The notes: a model not told the origin generated them from the letters alone. 64,000 nt of DNA from an uncultured Acidobacteriia bacterium (GCA_903907865.1 CAIVPR010000027.1:1-64000), one strand, 5' to 3'. Counted from the stretch's first letter, positions 1 to 11,200 are shown. Translations and numbers: made by a program.

Positions 1-399
1 CCGCCCCAACCCCTCCCTTCTTTCGAAGGAAAGCATCGGTGCCTTGGACTGGCCTCGAAACTTGCGGCTCCCGGAAAAATCCAGCCACGACCCTCGCGGA
101 TAAACCACATCCGCAACGGGCCGTGGACTGCTTACATCGGCTTGCCGTCTAAACTTGTGTTCTATTATAAGAACTGATAAGGAAGGCTGTTAACCACTGG
201 CTGCCGCCCCTACTTCAGGCGACGCCGCTTGTTACCATTCCCAACGCTTGGCGGGTTTCTTTTCAGAATGTCCGTCCAAGAACAGGTTAACATTTCCGAC
301 TGCGGTGCGCAAGGCCTTTTTTTCGGCGCTTGCCGTTTGCCGTCGGTTTGTATAACCGCCTGAAACAAGATTAGCACCGCCTGTTTGGAAAGCGCAACA
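1..399. other. Intergenic left edge, no gene recognised
   Basis: No coding region is supported between the window edge and the terminator-like hairpin near position 410. The open frames here have no recognisable motif, no ribosome binding site and a composition unlike the flanking genes. The stretch from about 160 to 400 is visibly less GC-rich than the genes. No tRNA or riboswitch fold was recognised. Confidence 0.5.
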
Positions 400-409
400 A
401 AAAAGTGAA

Positions 410-438
410 GGGGGACGCGGATTTTTTCTGCGCCCCCC
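410..438 (-). terminator. Probable intrinsic terminator after the glycine-rich secreted protein
   Basis: Read on the minus strand, a GC-rich stem (gggggcgc pairing with gcgtccccc, one bulged base) closes an A/T-rich loop and is followed by TTCACTTTTTTG. It lies about 35 bases past the stop codon of the gene ending at 472, so it would end that minus-strand transcript. Confidence 0.5.
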
Positions 439-471
439 TCGAACCACCCTGGCGATGCCCCGCGGCGTCGC

Positions 472-1737
472 CTAGTTGCCTTCGCCGCCACCACCTCCGC
501 CGCCCATGTTCCAGCTGCCGGCCAAGGGGTCCGCGCCATTGCTCGGGGCTGCACGCAGGATGGGCTCCACGCCCGCCACCAGCGCCGTTGCCGTCAGCTT
601 CGCCGCGTCCTTGCCCGTGGCTCCGGTCACGATGAGCGCATCGCCGGCCTTCAGGTCCGCAAGCTTGATGGCAGGCTGGGCCTCGATCATCTTGCCGATG
701 TCCATGCCTCCCCTGCCCCGTCCGCCGCCGAACCCGCCGCGTCCGCCCGGACCACCGGGAGGCATTCCGCCCGGACCGGCACCCTGCGGAGCGCCCCCAC
801 GGCCTTCCCCGCCCGGAGCGCCGCCACCAGGGGCACCGCCGCCGGCTCCCGGCATGCCGCCAGGAGCTCCACCGCCCCGCCCGCCCCGTCCGCCGGCCTG
901 CTGGAAGGTGGGATTCAGCATCCGCGCCACCATCAGTGCCGCCGCGTCGTCGAACTTCTTGAGGGAGGTATCCCCTCGCAAGGCAATGGTGATCGGCTTC
1001 TTCGACGCCGCCTCCGTCCCTATAATTTGGTTTCCCGCCACATCAATCGACTTCACCACAACCCCGAGCGTCTTGAACGACCCGAATCCGACGCGGTCGG
1101 CCTTGATCGACGTGCCGTCGGCGCTCTTGGGTCCGAGCACCAGCAACTGGTCTCCCACCTTGACGCTACCGACGGCGCCGGACTCGTACGCCCCGGCATC
1201 GGGGTTGTACTGCCGGAAGTCGACCTTGCCGGAAATATCCACCGCGATCTCCTTGGGAGCGGTCGGGTTCATCGCCCGGACGGTGATCTTGATTTCCTTG
1301 CCGTCGATGGAAGCCACAATGCCGGTCTGGGCGGACTTCCACTCGTCGCGCGACTTCTGCTGGTGCGCGGCCAAATCCTCCTGCTTCATCACATAGACGG
1401 TGCGGGCCGGCTTGCCCGTGGGATCCGCCGTCAGCACGCGGGCGACGACCTTGTCCCCGGCGACCGCATCCGCGGCTCCGGCCGGCTCCGCCTTCTTCAT
1501 GTCGGTCTCGCCCGCGGCGACCTTCATGAATACGGTCTTGTCGTCGAATTTGATGGTGGTTTCCTCACCCTTGTCGGTCTTGACGGTGAGCACCTTGGCC
1601 GCGGCATCGGCTTTGCCGATGGTTCCGAGCACGCTCACATAGGGCGATTTGGCCGCCGGCGCGGCGGCGTCTTGCGCGAAAAGCGCTGCCGGGGCGCAAA
1701 GCAGCCCCAAGGCGACGGGTATTTCAACAATCCTCAT
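472..1737 (-). CDS. Secreted glycine-rich protein with OB/DUF5666-like segments
   Basis: About 421 residues. A hydrophobic signal peptide (ending near LFAQDAA) is followed by repeated beta-rich segments of the kind 'V.G.I...D...k.ltVkt.kGeettikf', which resemble DUF5666-type domains. Residues of roughly 283-350 form a low-complexity stretch built from GG, GRG, APGG and PGG units. A further VTG.....A..ivaG segment follows, and the C-terminus is again glycine-rich. I chose ATG at 1737 over a GTG two codons upstream because the signal peptide then begins normally. It is transcribed divergently from lon. The function is unknown; an exported or surface-exposed role is inferred from the signal peptide. 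Confidence 0.7.
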   Translation of the reverse strand: MRIVEIPVALGLLCAPAALFAQDAAAPAAKSPYVSVLGTIGKADAAAKVLTVKTDKGEETTIKFDDKTVFMKVAAGETDMKKAEPAGAADAVAGDKVVARVLTADPTGKPARTVYVMKQEDLAAHQQKSRDEWKSAQTGIVASIDGKEIKITVRAMNPTAPKEIAVDISGKVDFRQYNPDAGAYESGAVGSVKVGDQLLVLGPKSADGTSIKADRVGFGSFKTLGVVVKSIDVAGNQIIGTEAASKKPITIALRGDTSLKKFDDAAALMVARMLNPTFQQAGGRGGRGGGAPGGMPGAGGGAPGGGAPGGEGRGGAPQGAGPGGMPPGGPGGRGGFGGGRGRGGMDIGKMIEAQPAIKLADLKAGDALIVTGATGKDAAKLTATALVAGVEPILRAAPSNGADPLAGSWNMGGGGGGGEGN

Positions 1738-1930
1738 GTACACAAGTATGAACCGATCCGGGCGGGTGTGGTAGTGTCCCTCCGCAAGGCACGGGTAATA
1801 AATGGTAAAGACAGGCGTCGGAAGGCGGATGAATCCGATTCCGCAGGGTCGCCATCACACAGTCATACAATGGAAACGGGTGCAGCCAAGGCGAAAATGC
1901 CGGAGCTTCACCCCCTGGTCTCCCATCACA

Positions 1931-4339
1931 ATGCTCACCTTACGCGACAAGTCCGACACCAGACGCCTCCCGATGATGCCGATTCGGGACGTCGTCATAT
2001 TCCCCCACATGATGACCCCGTTCGTTGTGGGCCGCGAATCGAGTGTCCGCGCCCTTGAGGAGGCCATGGCGGGCGACAAGAAGATCTTCCTTGCCACCCA
2101 GCACGACGCGTCCATCGACGAGCCCTCCCCCGGCGAAATCTACAACATCGGCTGCGTGGTCAACATCGTCCAGAGCCTGAAGCTGCCCGACGGCAACATC
2201 AAGGTGCTCGTCGAAGGCGTCGAACGGGCCAAAGTGGTTTCGGTGACCGACGACGAGGGTTTCTTCCGCGCCGTGGTCCGCACCTTCCAGTTCCGCGTCG
2301 AACCCGGCCAGCAGCTTGAAGCCCTCACCAGCCGCGTCACCCAGCTGTTCGAGCAATACGTCAAGCTCAGCCAGAACCTGAACTACGAGACGATGGTCGC
2401 GGCGATCCGCGTCGACGACCCCGGCAAGCTCGCCGACACGGTCGGAGCCAACCTCCAGCTCACCATCGAGGAAAAGCAGGAACTGCTCGAAATCTTCGAC
2501 CCGATCGACCGCCTGACGCGCGTCGCCGAGATGCTCGATATCGAAATCGAGAAGCTCAATGTCGACCGCACCATCCAGGGCCGCGTCAAGCGCCAGATGG
2601 AAAAGGCGCAAAAAGAGTACTACCTCAACGAAAAGATCAAGGCCATCCAGAAGGAACTCGGGCGCGGCGAAAAGAGCGAGATCGACGAACTCAAGAAGCG
2701 CATCGAGATGTCCGGCATGACCAAGGACGCGACCGAGAAGGCCATCGCCGAACTCCGCCGCCTCGAAAACATGCCCCCGATGTCGGCCGAGTCGACGGTT
2801 TCGCGCAACTACCTCGATTGGCTGCTCGCGGTGCCGTGGAAGAAGCGCTCCAAGGAATTGCGCGACCTCAAGTTCGCCCACGAGGTACTGGAATCGGACC
2901 ACTACGGCCTCGACAAGATCAAGGAGCGGATCCTCGAATTCCTCGCCGTCCGTCGGTTGGTGAAGAATCCGAAGGGCTCGATCCTGTTGTTTGTCGGGCC
3001 TCCGGGCGTCGGCAAGACGTCGCTGGGCAAGTCGATCGCCAAGGCGACCGGGCGGAAGTTCGTCCGCATGTCGCTGGGCGGCGTGCGCGACGAGGCTGAA
3101 ATCCGCGGCCACCGCCGCACCTACATCGGCGCGCTGCCCGGCCAAGTGATCCAGATGATGAAGAAGGCGGGCACCAAGAACCCGGTCTTCATGCTGGACG
3201 AGATCGACAAGATGTCGACCGATTTCCGGGGCGATCCGTCGTCGGCGCTGCTCGAAGTGTTGGATCCGGAGCAGAACGGCGCGTTCGTGGACCACTACTT
3301 GGACGTCGAATACGACCTGTCGCAGGTCTTCTTCGTCGCGACCGCCAACGTGCTCCACACCATCCCGCCCGCCCTGCAGGACCGGATGGAGGTGATCCGG
3401 CTGTCCGGCTACACCGAGCTCGAAAAGCTGGAAATCGCGCGCCGCTATCTGGTGAAGAAGCAGACGGATGCGGCGGGACTCGACGCCGACAAGGTGCAGT
3501 TTACCGACGAGGGGCTTTCCAGCCTGATCCAGTTCTACACCCGCGAGGCTGGCGTACGGAATCTGGAGCGCGAGGTCGGCAACGTCGCCCGCAAGGTCGC
3601 CCGGAAGGTGGTGACGGCTACGGACGAGGGTTCGGAGAACGCCAAGATCGTTGTCAACGCCGACAAGGTGACCGAGTTGTTGGGTCCGGCGAAGTTCCGC
3701 GACATCATGGCGGAGCGGCACAACCAGATCGGATCGACCACAGGTCTGGCTTGGACCGAGGTCGGGGGGCAGATCCTGACGACGGAATGCATCTTGATGG
3801 AGGGCAAGGGCAAGCTGACGGTGACCGGCAAGCTGGGCGAGGTGATGCAGGAATCGGCGCAGGCCGCGTTCAGCTACATCCGCTCACGCGCCCACCAGTT
3901 GGGGCTGCCGAGGGATTTCTACCGGAATCTCGACGTCCACTTGCATGTGCCGGAGGGGGCGATCCCGAAGGACGGGCCGTCGGCGGGAATCACGCTGGCG
4001 ACCACGATCTGTAGCGCATTGACCAAGATCCCGGTGCGTGGCGACATCGCCATGACGGGAGAGATCACGCTGCGCGGCAAGGTGCTGCCGATCGGCGGCC
4101 TCAAGGAGAAGCTGCTGGCGGCGCACCGGCACGGAATCAACGAGGCGATCGTGCCGGCCGACAACCGCAAGGATCTGCCGGATCTCCCGGACTACCTCAA
4201 GGGCGTGATGAAGCTGCATTTTGTCGAGCACATGGACGAAGTGTTGCGGATCGCCTTGGAGAGGGAGTTGGTGAGTTTGCCGATGACCCCGGGGACGGTG
4301 GATTTGGCGATGACTCCGGAGACGGAATTCGCGCATTAG
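1931..4339 (+). CDS. lon: ATP-dependent Lon protease
   Basis: Lon is a cytosolic AAA+ serine protease that degrades misfolded and regulatory proteins. From the ATG at 1931 the protein has 802 residues, the usual length. The N-terminal LonB substrate domain begins with the typical [15 protein letters not shown]. The Walker A motif GPPGVGKT lies at about 356-363, followed by FMLDEIDKM (Walker B). The protease domain carries the catalytic serine in PKDGPSAG (Ser about 684) and the lysine in [10 protein letters not shown] (about 727), spaced as in E. coli Lon. The frame stays open upstream to 1802, but that sequence is not Lon-like and no clear ribosome binding site decides the start. It is divergent from the gene at 472-1737. 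Confidence 0.97.
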   Translation: MLTLRDKSDTRRLPMMPIRDVVIFPHMMTPFVVGRESSVRALEEAMAGDKKIFLATQHDASIDEPSPGEIYNIGCVVNIVQSLKLPDGNIKVLVEGVERAKVVSVTDDEGFFRAVVRTFQFRVEPGQQLEALTSRVTQLFEQYVKLSQNLNYETMVAAIRVDDPGKLADTVGANLQLTIEEKQELLEIFDPIDRLTRVAEMLDIEIEKLNVDRTIQGRVKRQMEKAQKEYYLNEKIKAIQKELGRGEKSEIDELKKRIEMSGMTKDATEKAIAELRRLENMPPMSAESTVSRNYLDWLLAVPWKKRSKELRDLKFAHEVLESDHYGLDKIKERILEFLAVRRLVKNPKGSILLFVGPPGVGKTSLGKSIAKATGRKFVRMSLGGVRDEAEIRGHRRTYIGALPGQVIQMMKKAGTKNPVFMLDEIDKMSTDFRGDPSSALLEVLDPEQNGAFVDHYLDVEYDLSQVFFVATANVLHTIPPALQDRMEVIRLSGYTELEKLEIARRYLVKKQTDAAGLDADKVQFTDEGLSSLIQFYTREAGVRNLEREVGNVARKVARKVVTATDEGSENAKIVVNADKVTELLGPAKFRDIMAERHNQIGSTTGLAWTEVGGQILTTECILMEGKGKLTVTGKLGEVMQESAQAAFSYIRSRAHQLGLPRDFYRNLDVHLHVPEGAIPKDGPSAGITLATTICSALTKIPVRGDIAMTGEITLRGKVLPIGGLKEKLLAAHRHGINEAIVPADNRKDLPDLPDYLKGVMKLHFVEHMDEVLRIALERELVSLPMTPGTVDLAMTPETEFAH

Positions 4340-4360
4340 GGTCGGGGATTGCGGTGGGCT

Positions 4361-4392
4361 GGGCGGGCGTTTAACAGGCGTCGCGCCCGCCC
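4361..4392. terminator. GC-rich hairpin between convergent lon and toxin gene
   Basis: A perfect 9-bp inverted repeat (gggcgggcg ... cgcccgccc) with a 14-base loop lies between lon (plus strand) and the DUF5615 gene (minus strand). There is no T-tract on either side, so it is at best a weak or Rho-assisted bidirectional terminator. Confidence 0.4.
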
Positions 4393-4402
4393 GCTGCCAG
4401 GC

Positions 4403-4744
4403 CTACCGGATTTCCACCAGCTTCTGGCCAGCCTGGAGAAGCCTGACTGCCTCCTGCCACTGACGTTCAAAAGCAGCCAGCAGTTCGCGTCGACGGCAGT
4501 TGCGCAACCGTACCCATAGAAGTGGCGGTTGCTGTTGGTAGAATGCCCGTTTCCCCACAAACCGGGTGAAATCGCGATCCTTCGAGACAATCACCCAGCC
4601 CCGCTCGGTGGCCAGACGCCAGAGTTCCGGGTCGGTCGCAGAGGACATCATCTCGTCTGCTACATGCAACGCATCGAAGCCAGGCGGCGTCGCCATCCAC
4701 CGCACCAGCGCGGGTGGAAGCTGGTTGTCTACGAGGAACGTCAC
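4403..4744 (-). CDS. DUF5615 PIN-like toxin of a toxin-antitoxin pair
   Basis: 113 residues. It has the acidic pattern of the DUF5615/Mut7-C-like PIN family: an N-terminal LVDNQLPPAL with the first Asp, then DALHVADEMM, then IVSKDRDF with a second acidic pair. Such proteins are predicted RNases. The GTG start overlaps the stop codon of the upstream DUF433 gene by four bases (GTGA), so the two are translationally coupled, antitoxin first. Family membership is clear; toxicity is inferred from the family and the gene pairing. Confidence 0.85.
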   Translation of the reverse strand: MTFLVDNQLPPALVRWMATPPGFDALHVADEMMSSATDPELWRLATERGWVIVSKDRDFTRFVGKRAFYQQQPPLLWVRLRNCRRRELLAAFERQWQEAVRLLQAGQKLVEIR

Positions 4745-4965
4745 GCGGACAGAGGGATTGGTTGATTCCGTAAAGTGTATTCCACGACGGCGAGAATGTC
4801 TTCGCGCTCCAAGTATGGATAGTCCGACAGTATCTCCTCAAAACCGGCACCGGCTTCGAGTAGGTCGGAAACATCAGAGACCCGGATGCGCATGCCCCTT
4901 ATGCAAGGGCGTCCGCCGCACTGGGCCGGATTTACGGTTATTCGGGCTGGACTTGAGGGGCTCAT
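4741..4965 (-). CDS. DUF433 antitoxin
   Basis: 74 residues, the typical size of DUF433 proteins. The signature is visible: ITVNPAQCGGRPCIRGMRI, then VSDLLEAGAGFEEILSDYPYL and an L..EDI.A.V.Y helix. DUF433 proteins carry a winged/HTH-like fold and are predicted antitoxins for DUF5615 partners. It sits directly upstream of, and overlaps, the toxin gene on the minus strand. No promoter was picked out. Confidence 0.87.
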   Translation of the reverse strand: MSPSSPARITVNPAQCGGRPCIRGMRIRVSDVSDLLEAGAGFEEILSDYPYLEREDILAVVEYTLRNQPIPLSA

Positions 4966-4986
4966 CCAGTTTTCATCGTAACGTTT

Positions 4987-6081
4987 TCACACCCGAACCA
5001 CCCACCCCCGCCGCTTCATCACCCAAGCCGCCAAAAACATCAACCCCGTATACGCCAACGCCCACAACAAACTCGCATTTTCCGGCGAAGCGTTCGGCGC
5101 GAACACCGAATCGTAGATCCGGTCGTGCCAACCGCTGAACCCCAGCGCCTCATCCAGCAGTTCGGAAAGCATATAAATCGTGATCGGATTCAGCCCGATC
5201 ATCACCAACGGCTGCACCGCCCGCTTGTGCCCCAGCACGTCCACCACCCACAGGAACACCGACAGCAACACGAAATCCATCCCCGCCATCAGCAGCGTGA
5301 ACGACGGCGTCCACAGCTTCTTGTTGATCGGCATCCAAATATTGCAGATCTCCGCCAGGATGATCAACGCGCCGCCCAGCAGCACCATGTTCGGCAGCCG
5401 GTCCACCAGCGCCTTCGCCGACTTCAGCATCTGCCCGCACACCACCCCCAGCAGCGCCGACGCGATCGCGGGCAGCGTGCTCACCACCCCCTCCGGGTCC
5501 CACGTCTTCGTATGCCGGTAATTGTGCGCGCCGAGCACGATGCTGTCGATATAGTGCGCGAAGTTCCCGGCCTCGTCCAGTCGCCCCGCGCCGAAACCAG
5601 GCACAGGCACGAACACCATCAGCAGCCAATACGTCGCCAGCAACCCGACAATCCACAGCACCTGCCCCCGCAGCTTGGTGTGCAGGTAGATCGCGGCGGC
5701 GGCGAAATAGCAGATTGCGATCCGTTGCAGCACCCCCAAAATCCGCTGCGTCGAGGGGTCGAACCGCGGCGCCGCGTAAACGATCAGCCCCAGCACGAAA
5801 ATGATAACCGCCCGGCGCAACACCTGCAGCAGCAACGCCGATTTGGTCGCGCCAGCCGCCAGCCGCTTCGACAGCGACAACGTCAGCGCCACCCCCGCGA
5901 TCCAGACAAAAGAGGGAAAGACCATGTCGGTCGGGGTCCAGCCGTTCCACTCGGCGTGTTTGAGCGGCGCGTAGGACTCGTGCCCCCCGGCGTTGTTGAC
6001 CAACACCATGAACGCGATGGTGAGGCCGCGGAAGGCGTCAAGCGCAGTAAGGCGATCGGCATGGGGGGCGGAACTCGGCAT
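4987..6081 (-). CDS. NagX-like membrane acyltransferase (DUF5009/DUF1624)
   Basis: 364 residues with about ten hydrophobic segments. The start RLTALDAFRGLTIAFMVLVNN, the following W.G.TPTDMVFPSFVWIAG and the closing transmembrane helices are characteristic of the heparan-alpha-glucosaminide N-acetyltransferase/NagX family. Members are inner-membrane proteins linked to amino-sugar acetylation or uptake. It is divergent from adk, with about 97 bases between the two starts. No amino-sugar operon is adjacent, so the substrate is not indicated. Confidence 0.85.
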   Translation of the reverse strand: MPSSAPHADRLTALDAFRGLTIAFMVLVNNAGGHESYAPLKHAEWNGWTPTDMVFPSFVWIAGVALTLSLSKRLAAGATKSALLLQVLRRAVIIFVLGLIVYAAPRFDPSTQRILGVLQRIAICYFAAAAIYLHTKLRGQVLWIVGLLATYWLLMVFVPVPGFGAGRLDEAGNFAHYIDSIVLGAHNYRHTKTWDPEGVVSTLPAIASALLGVVCGQMLKSAKALVDRLPNMVLLGGALIILAEICNIWMPINKKLWTPSFTLLMAGMDFVLLSVFLWVVDVLGHKRAVQPLVMIGLNPITIYMLSELLDEALGFSGWHDRIYDSVFAPNASPENASLLWALAYTGLMFLAAWVMKRRGWVVRV

Positions 6082-6178
6082 TTCAAGATCTTACATTGCC
6101 CGGTGGTCCGGCGTGACCGTGTGGCCCCCGCGTCCCGCCCGGCTTGCGCCCGAGCCCCGAAAGTGGAATAGTGACAAT

Positions 6179-6850
6179 TTGGTTCTACTTCTCTTCGGCC
6201 CTCCCGGTTGCGGCAAGGGTACGCAATGCCAGATGATCCTCGACTGGCTCCCGTTCAAAATCCCTGCCATCTCGACAGGCGAGATGTTGCGTGCCGAAAT
6301 CGCGGCCGGAACCGAATTGGGAGAACGCACCAAGGCCGTGATCGCCGCAGGCGGGCTCGTCGGCGATGACATCATCGACGCGCTGCTGGCCGCCCGCATC
6401 GCAAAGCCCGACTGCAAGGACGGTTTCCTGCTCGATGGCTATCCCCGCACCGTCCCCCAAGCCGAATTCCTCGACCGCCTGCTCGCCGAGCGCAAGATTC
6501 CAGCGCCGATTGTGATCCATTTGGATGTCAGGCTCGACGCGCTGGTGGGCCGCATGATGTGCCGGCGCATGTGCGGCGAATGCGGCCGGATGTTCAACAT
6601 CCTCTCCAAACGCCCCCGGGTTCCGGGCCGATGCGACGCCTGTGGAGGCCCGCTCACCGTGCGCAAAGACGACCGCGAGGAAGTCATCAAAGAGCGTCTG
6701 CGAACTTATGAATTGCAGACACAACCAGTCCTGAACCACTACACGGACGGCGACTACCACCACATCCCGGCGGACATGTCGACGTCCTACATCTTTGACG
6801 AGATCACCCGCGTGCTCGGCCCCCGCCTCCCCGTAGGGGTCAAAAAGTGA
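6179..6850 (+). CDS. adk: Adenylate kinase with zinc-type LID
   Basis: It catalyses ATP + AMP = 2 ADP in the cytosol. The P-loop GPPGCGKGTQ follows directly after the start. The AMP-binding STGEMLR, the GFLLDGYPRT motif and the LID domain are present. The LID carries CGEC and CDAC pairs, a four-cysteine zinc site as in Gram-positive and many environmental enzymes. The frame is open far upstream, but homologues begin just before the P-loop; TTG at 6179 gives 223 residues and has an AAGTGGA ribosome-binding-like sequence about 11 bases ahead. The stop overlaps the next gene by four bases. Confidence 0.95.
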   Translation: MVLLLFGPPGCGKGTQCQMILDWLPFKIPAISTGEMLRAEIAAGTELGERTKAVIAAGGLVGDDIIDALLAARIAKPDCKDGFLLDGYPRTVPQAEFLDRLLAERKIPAPIVIHLDVRLDALVGRMMCRRMCGECGRMFNILSKRPRVPGRCDACGGPLTVRKDDREEVIKERLRTYELQTQPVLNHYTDGDYHHIPADMSTSYIFDEITRVLGPRLPVGVKK

Positions 6851-8184
6851 ATCCGGCCTATTTGACAGACGCCTCGGGCTACAAAGGCACCGCCGACGAG
6901 GTTTTCGCCCCCACCGACGAAGCGGGCGTTATCGACATCCTGAATCGCGCTTCGGCGGACGGGATACCCGTGACGCTGGCAGGTGCCGGCTCCGGCCTGA
7001 CCGGCGGACGCGTGCCCCAAGGCGGTTGGATCCTGTCGCTGGAAAAGTTCCGCAAACTGGAAATCGGCCAAGGCCGCGCGCGCGTCGGGGCTGGCATCTC
7101 ACTGCTCGAACTGCGCGACGCCGCAGCCCCCTCCAAGCAGTTCTACGCCCCCGACCCGACCGAAATCACGGCCTGGGTGGGCGGCACCATCGCCACCAAC
7201 GCCAGCGGCTCGCGCAGCTTCAAGTTCGGCTCTACGAGGAGGCACGTGTTGGCACTCCGGGTCGCGCTGATGGACGGCACCGTGGTCGAGTACCGGCGCG
7301 GCGACAAGGTGGATTTCGACGTACCGGCGATCCCCATGCCCAACGTCACGAAGTGCACCGCCGGATACCGGCTGGAGCCCGGCATGGACTGGATCGACCT
7401 CTTCTGCGGTTCCGAGGGCACGCTCGGCGTCGTCCTTGAGGCCGAACTCCAGCTGCTTCCGATCCCTAAGGAACTGTTCCAGGGCGTGGTCTTCTTCGAC
7501 AGCGACGAACGGGCCCTGAATGCGGTCGACGCATGGCGCGGCGTTTCCGACCTCCGGATGCTGGAGTACGTCGGCCTGAACGCACTCGACCTCCTGATGG
7601 GCCGCTATCCCGAAATCCCCGCCGACGCCGCCGCAGCCCTGCTGATCGAAGGCGAGGACCTCGACGGCTGGGAGTCGCGCCTAAGAGCAGCCAAGGCCTT
7701 GGTCGAAGCCTCGTGGTTCGCCAACACGCCCAAAGACCGGGAGCGCTTCCGCCGTTTCCGACATTCCCTGCCCGAGCTGGTGATCGAATACGTCTCCAAG
7801 CGCGGCTTCATGAAGATGGGCTCTGACTTCTCGGTGCCGATCCAAAAGAACCGCGAGATGCTGGCCTACTACATCGAACGGCTGGAAATGGAGATGCCCG
7901 GCCAGTACGTCGCCTACGGGCACATCGGCGACGCCCACGTGCATGTCAACATGCTGCCAGCAACCAAGGCCCAGTCGGATCTGGCCAACGCTCTGCTGAA
8001 GGAATTCGCCGCGAAGGCGGTCGAACTGGGCGGCACCGTATCCGCCGAACACGGTCTCGGCAAGCGCAAGGCCGGGATGCTTTCGCTGCAATACGGGCCG
8101 GAGCATATCGAGGCGATGAAGTCCGTCAAACGGCGGCTGGACCCCCAGTGGCTGCTCGGACGCGGAACTTTATTTCCGATTTGA
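6847..8184 (+). CDS. FAD-binding oxidase of the GlcD/D-lactate dehydrogenase type
   Basis: 445 residues. The N-terminal PCMH-type FAD domain shows GAGSGLTGGRVPQGGW and, later, GGTIATNASGSRSFKFGSTRRHV. The C-terminal FAD-oxidase domain includes GHIGDAHVHVN and ends near AEHGLGKRK. The family oxidises 2-hydroxyacids such as glycolate or D-lactate. The GTG start overlaps the adk stop (GTGA), so the two genes are coupled. No iron-sulfur subunit (GlcF) lies beside it, so the electron acceptor and exact substrate are open. Confidence 0.88.
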   Translation: MNPAYLTDASGYKGTADEVFAPTDEAGVIDILNRASADGIPVTLAGAGSGLTGGRVPQGGWILSLEKFRKLEIGQGRARVGAGISLLELRDAAAPSKQFYAPDPTEITAWVGGTIATNASGSRSFKFGSTRRHVLALRVALMDGTVVEYRRGDKVDFDVPAIPMPNVTKCTAGYRLEPGMDWIDLFCGSEGTLGVVLEAELQLLPIPKELFQGVVFFDSDERALNAVDAWRGVSDLRMLEYVGLNALDLLMGRYPEIPADAAAALLIEGEDLDGWESRLRAAKALVEASWFANTPKDRERFRRFRHSLPELVIEYVSKRGFMKMGSDFSVPIQKNREMLAYYIERLEMEMPGQYVAYGHIGDAHVHVNMLPATKAQSDLANALLKEFAAKAVELGGTVSAEHGLGKRKAGMLSLQYGPEHIEAMKSVKRRLDPQWLLGRGTLFPI

Positions 8185-8258
8185 TTGTTTTTCCACCCCC
8201 ACGTGCGATAGGATAAACCCCAGTCCGACAACGTTTTCGCTCGAAAGGTTGGTTTCCC

Positions 8259-11200
8259 GTGGGGAGAAATTCGATCATCCGCCTGGCACTTTGTGCTCTT
8301 TCACTTTTCCATTCCGCCGCTTACGCCCAGAGCGTGACCGGCCAGATTTCCGGCACCGTCGTTGATTCCGGTGGTGCCGCCGTCGTCGGGGCATCCGTCA
8401 AGCTCACCAACGATCTCACCAAGGTCGTCCGCGCCGAAACGGTCAACCCTGACGGCCAGTTCCTTTTCACCAACCTCGTCCCGGGCAACTACAGCGTGCG
8501 GATCTCGCACCAAGGCTTCAAGGCGTGGGACCAGCAGGCGATCAACGTCTCGGCCGAGGAGCGCGTCGCCCTGCACGACATCCACCTCACGCTCGGCGAC
8601 GTCAACACCACCGTCGAAGTGACCGCCGACGTAGCCCGTGTCGCCACCGACAGTTCCGACCGCTCCATCACCATCGACACCACGCAGATCGAAAACACGC
8701 CCATCAGCGGTCGCGACTACCTCGGCATCCTCCGCACGCTGCCGGGTGTCCAAATGGTTTCCACCAACGACGCACCCGGCTGGGGCAACTCCAACTCCAA
8801 CCCCGTAAACGGCGGCCAGGCCGGACAGTTTCTGGTGACGCTGAGCGGCATCGCCAGCCAAGACAGCGGCTCCCCCGGCACCGGCGGCTACCTCGCGCCG
8901 AACATCGACGCCATCGGCGAGGTGAAAGTGATGGTCTCCAACTATACTGCCGAGTACGGTGCCCGTGCCGGCGGGCAGATGAACGTCCAGATCAAGAGCG
9001 GCAACCAGAAATTCCACGGCACCGGCTACTACTTCTTCCGGCACGAGGAGTTCGCCGCCAACGAATTCTTCAACAACAAGAACGGCGTCACCAAGCCAAA
9101 ATACCGCTACCAGAATCCCGGCGGCACCATCGGTGGCCCATTGTTCGTACCCGGCCTACCCTTCAACAAGAGCCGCACCAAGCTCTTCTTCTTCTTCTCC
9201 GAGGACTTCCTCCATACCTATGTGACCGGTGGCGTCAACAACTACACCATGCCATCGGACTTGGAACGCGCGGGCGACTTCTCCAAGACCGTCACGTCCA
9301 CCGGCGTCCTCATCCCGGTCAAGGACCCAACCACACACGTCGCCTTCCCCGGCAACGTCCTTCCGAAAAGCCAGATCAATCCCGCCGGCTACGCGCTCAT
9401 GAACCTCTTCCCGCTGCCCTCGGCGACGGATCCCTCGGGCCAACGCAGGTACAACGGCCAGTACCAGTTCAACCGCGAGCAACCGCGCGAGGACCGCATC
9501 CTGCGCCTCGACTACAACCTCGGCCCGAAGACCAGCTCCTACCTAAGCCTGATTCAAGACTTCCAAGCCGACCGCGGCGTCGGGGCGACCCTCAACGGCG
9601 GCGGCGGCTGGGGCCAGTACGCCAGCAATTACGACATCCTTTCCGCCGGTTTCTCGTTCACGGTGATCCGGACCATCAAAAACAACTTGATCAACGAATC
9701 GGTGGTGGGCATAAACCGCGCCCACCAGATCGTTTCGCCTTCGGACCCCGCCAAGTTCGCAGCGGTGAATCAATTGCCCGCGCTGAAAGGGCCAGACGGA
9801 CAACCGGTCACCCTCCCCCACTTCTTCCCCGGCAACTTCCTGAACCTGATCCCGAACATCAACTTCACCACCAACGGCGCACAATCGGCCGGACAGGGCG
9901 TAACCGCACCGCCATCATTCGGACGCGACAGCCGCTGGCCCTTCAACGGCACCGATCAGATCCTGAACATCAGCGACAACCTCACGTGGATCAAGAAGAA
10001 CCACACGGTCAAGTTCGGGGCCTACTACGAGCACACTTCGCGCAACGTGAGCGTCTACTCGACCTACAACACGGCGGGCACCTACTGGTTCGGCTCCGAC
10101 ACCGCCAACCCCTACGACACCGGCTATGCCTACTCCAACCTGCTGGTCGGCACCGTGCAAGCCTACGGAGAGGACAATATCAAGCAGCTCAACCACTCGC
10201 GCTACAACCAGGTGGAATGGTTCGCGCAGGATTCGTGGAAGGTGGCCAAGCGGGTCACCATTGACGCCGGATTGCGGGTGCAAATCCTGCAGCCGACGTA
10301 TTCGCAGGGGGCGACGCTGGGCCTGTTCCAAGGCTCGGCCTATAGCGCCACCAAGTCGGGCCAACTGCTCTTCCCCGCCCTGGTCGCGGGCCAGAAGGTG
10401 GCCGTCAACCCGCAGACGGGGGCGGTCTACCCCTTTGCTCGGGCCACCTCGTTCGATCCCTCGTCGTACCCTGCCAACGGCCTGCCGTACTCGGGAATCG
10501 TCCAGTTCAACTCGAAGTTCTTCCACACGCCGCCGCCCCAATTCGGTCCGCGGATCGGCTTCGCGTGGGACGTTTTCGGCAAAGGCAAGACGGCCCTGCG
10601 CGGCGGCTTCGGCATCTTCTACGGTCGCGCCTACGGTGTCGACACCATCGGCGCAACCTCCGCCGGTGTTGGCCCGATGGCCGCGCCGCCCGCCTTCCGC
10701 TCGCCCATCTACTACAACACGAATTTCGCCAGCCTGTTGAGCACGCAGGGTTTCTACGGCGCGCAGAACGTCAACGGTGGCTCCCAGGACTACAAGAACC
10801 CGACCACCTACAACTGGAGCTTCGGCGTCCAGCAGGACGTCAAGCACGGCATCATCCTGGATATCGCCTATGTCGGCAACGTCTCCCACCACGGGTTCGG
10901 CACCGCCAACGACGCCAACGCCGTGCCGCCGTTGACCGACTGGACTCCCCAGGGCGGTGCGGTCAAGGCCTATCTGGACCCCACCAGCACCAATGGCACG
11001 GGAGCCTTCTATGCCACCAATCTGATCCGGGGTATCAGCGGCTACGAGGGCTACGGGTCCATCTCAACCTTCACCAGCCTCGGCGAATCGTCCTACAATT
11101 CGATGCAGGCGCAGGTGAACCGGCGGTTCGGCAAGCGCCTGCAGTTTTCGACCAACTACACGTGGTCGAAGACGATCACCTTCTCGCACAACCAGTGGGT

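Noticed and set aside
476-1396. Proline-rich plus-strand frame opposite the glycine-rich secreted protein
   Set aside because: The proline runs are simply the complement of glycine codons; there is no start signal.
1940-3721. A long open frame on the minus strand across lon
   Set aside because: It runs antisense to a well-supported lon gene and is an artefact of high GC and codon bias; no domain or start signal supports it.
8525-10264. Long alternative frame inside the first Oar-like receptor gene
   Set aside because: Its arginine- and proline-rich composition is the typical shadow of a GC-rich gene; the receptor frame has complete domains.
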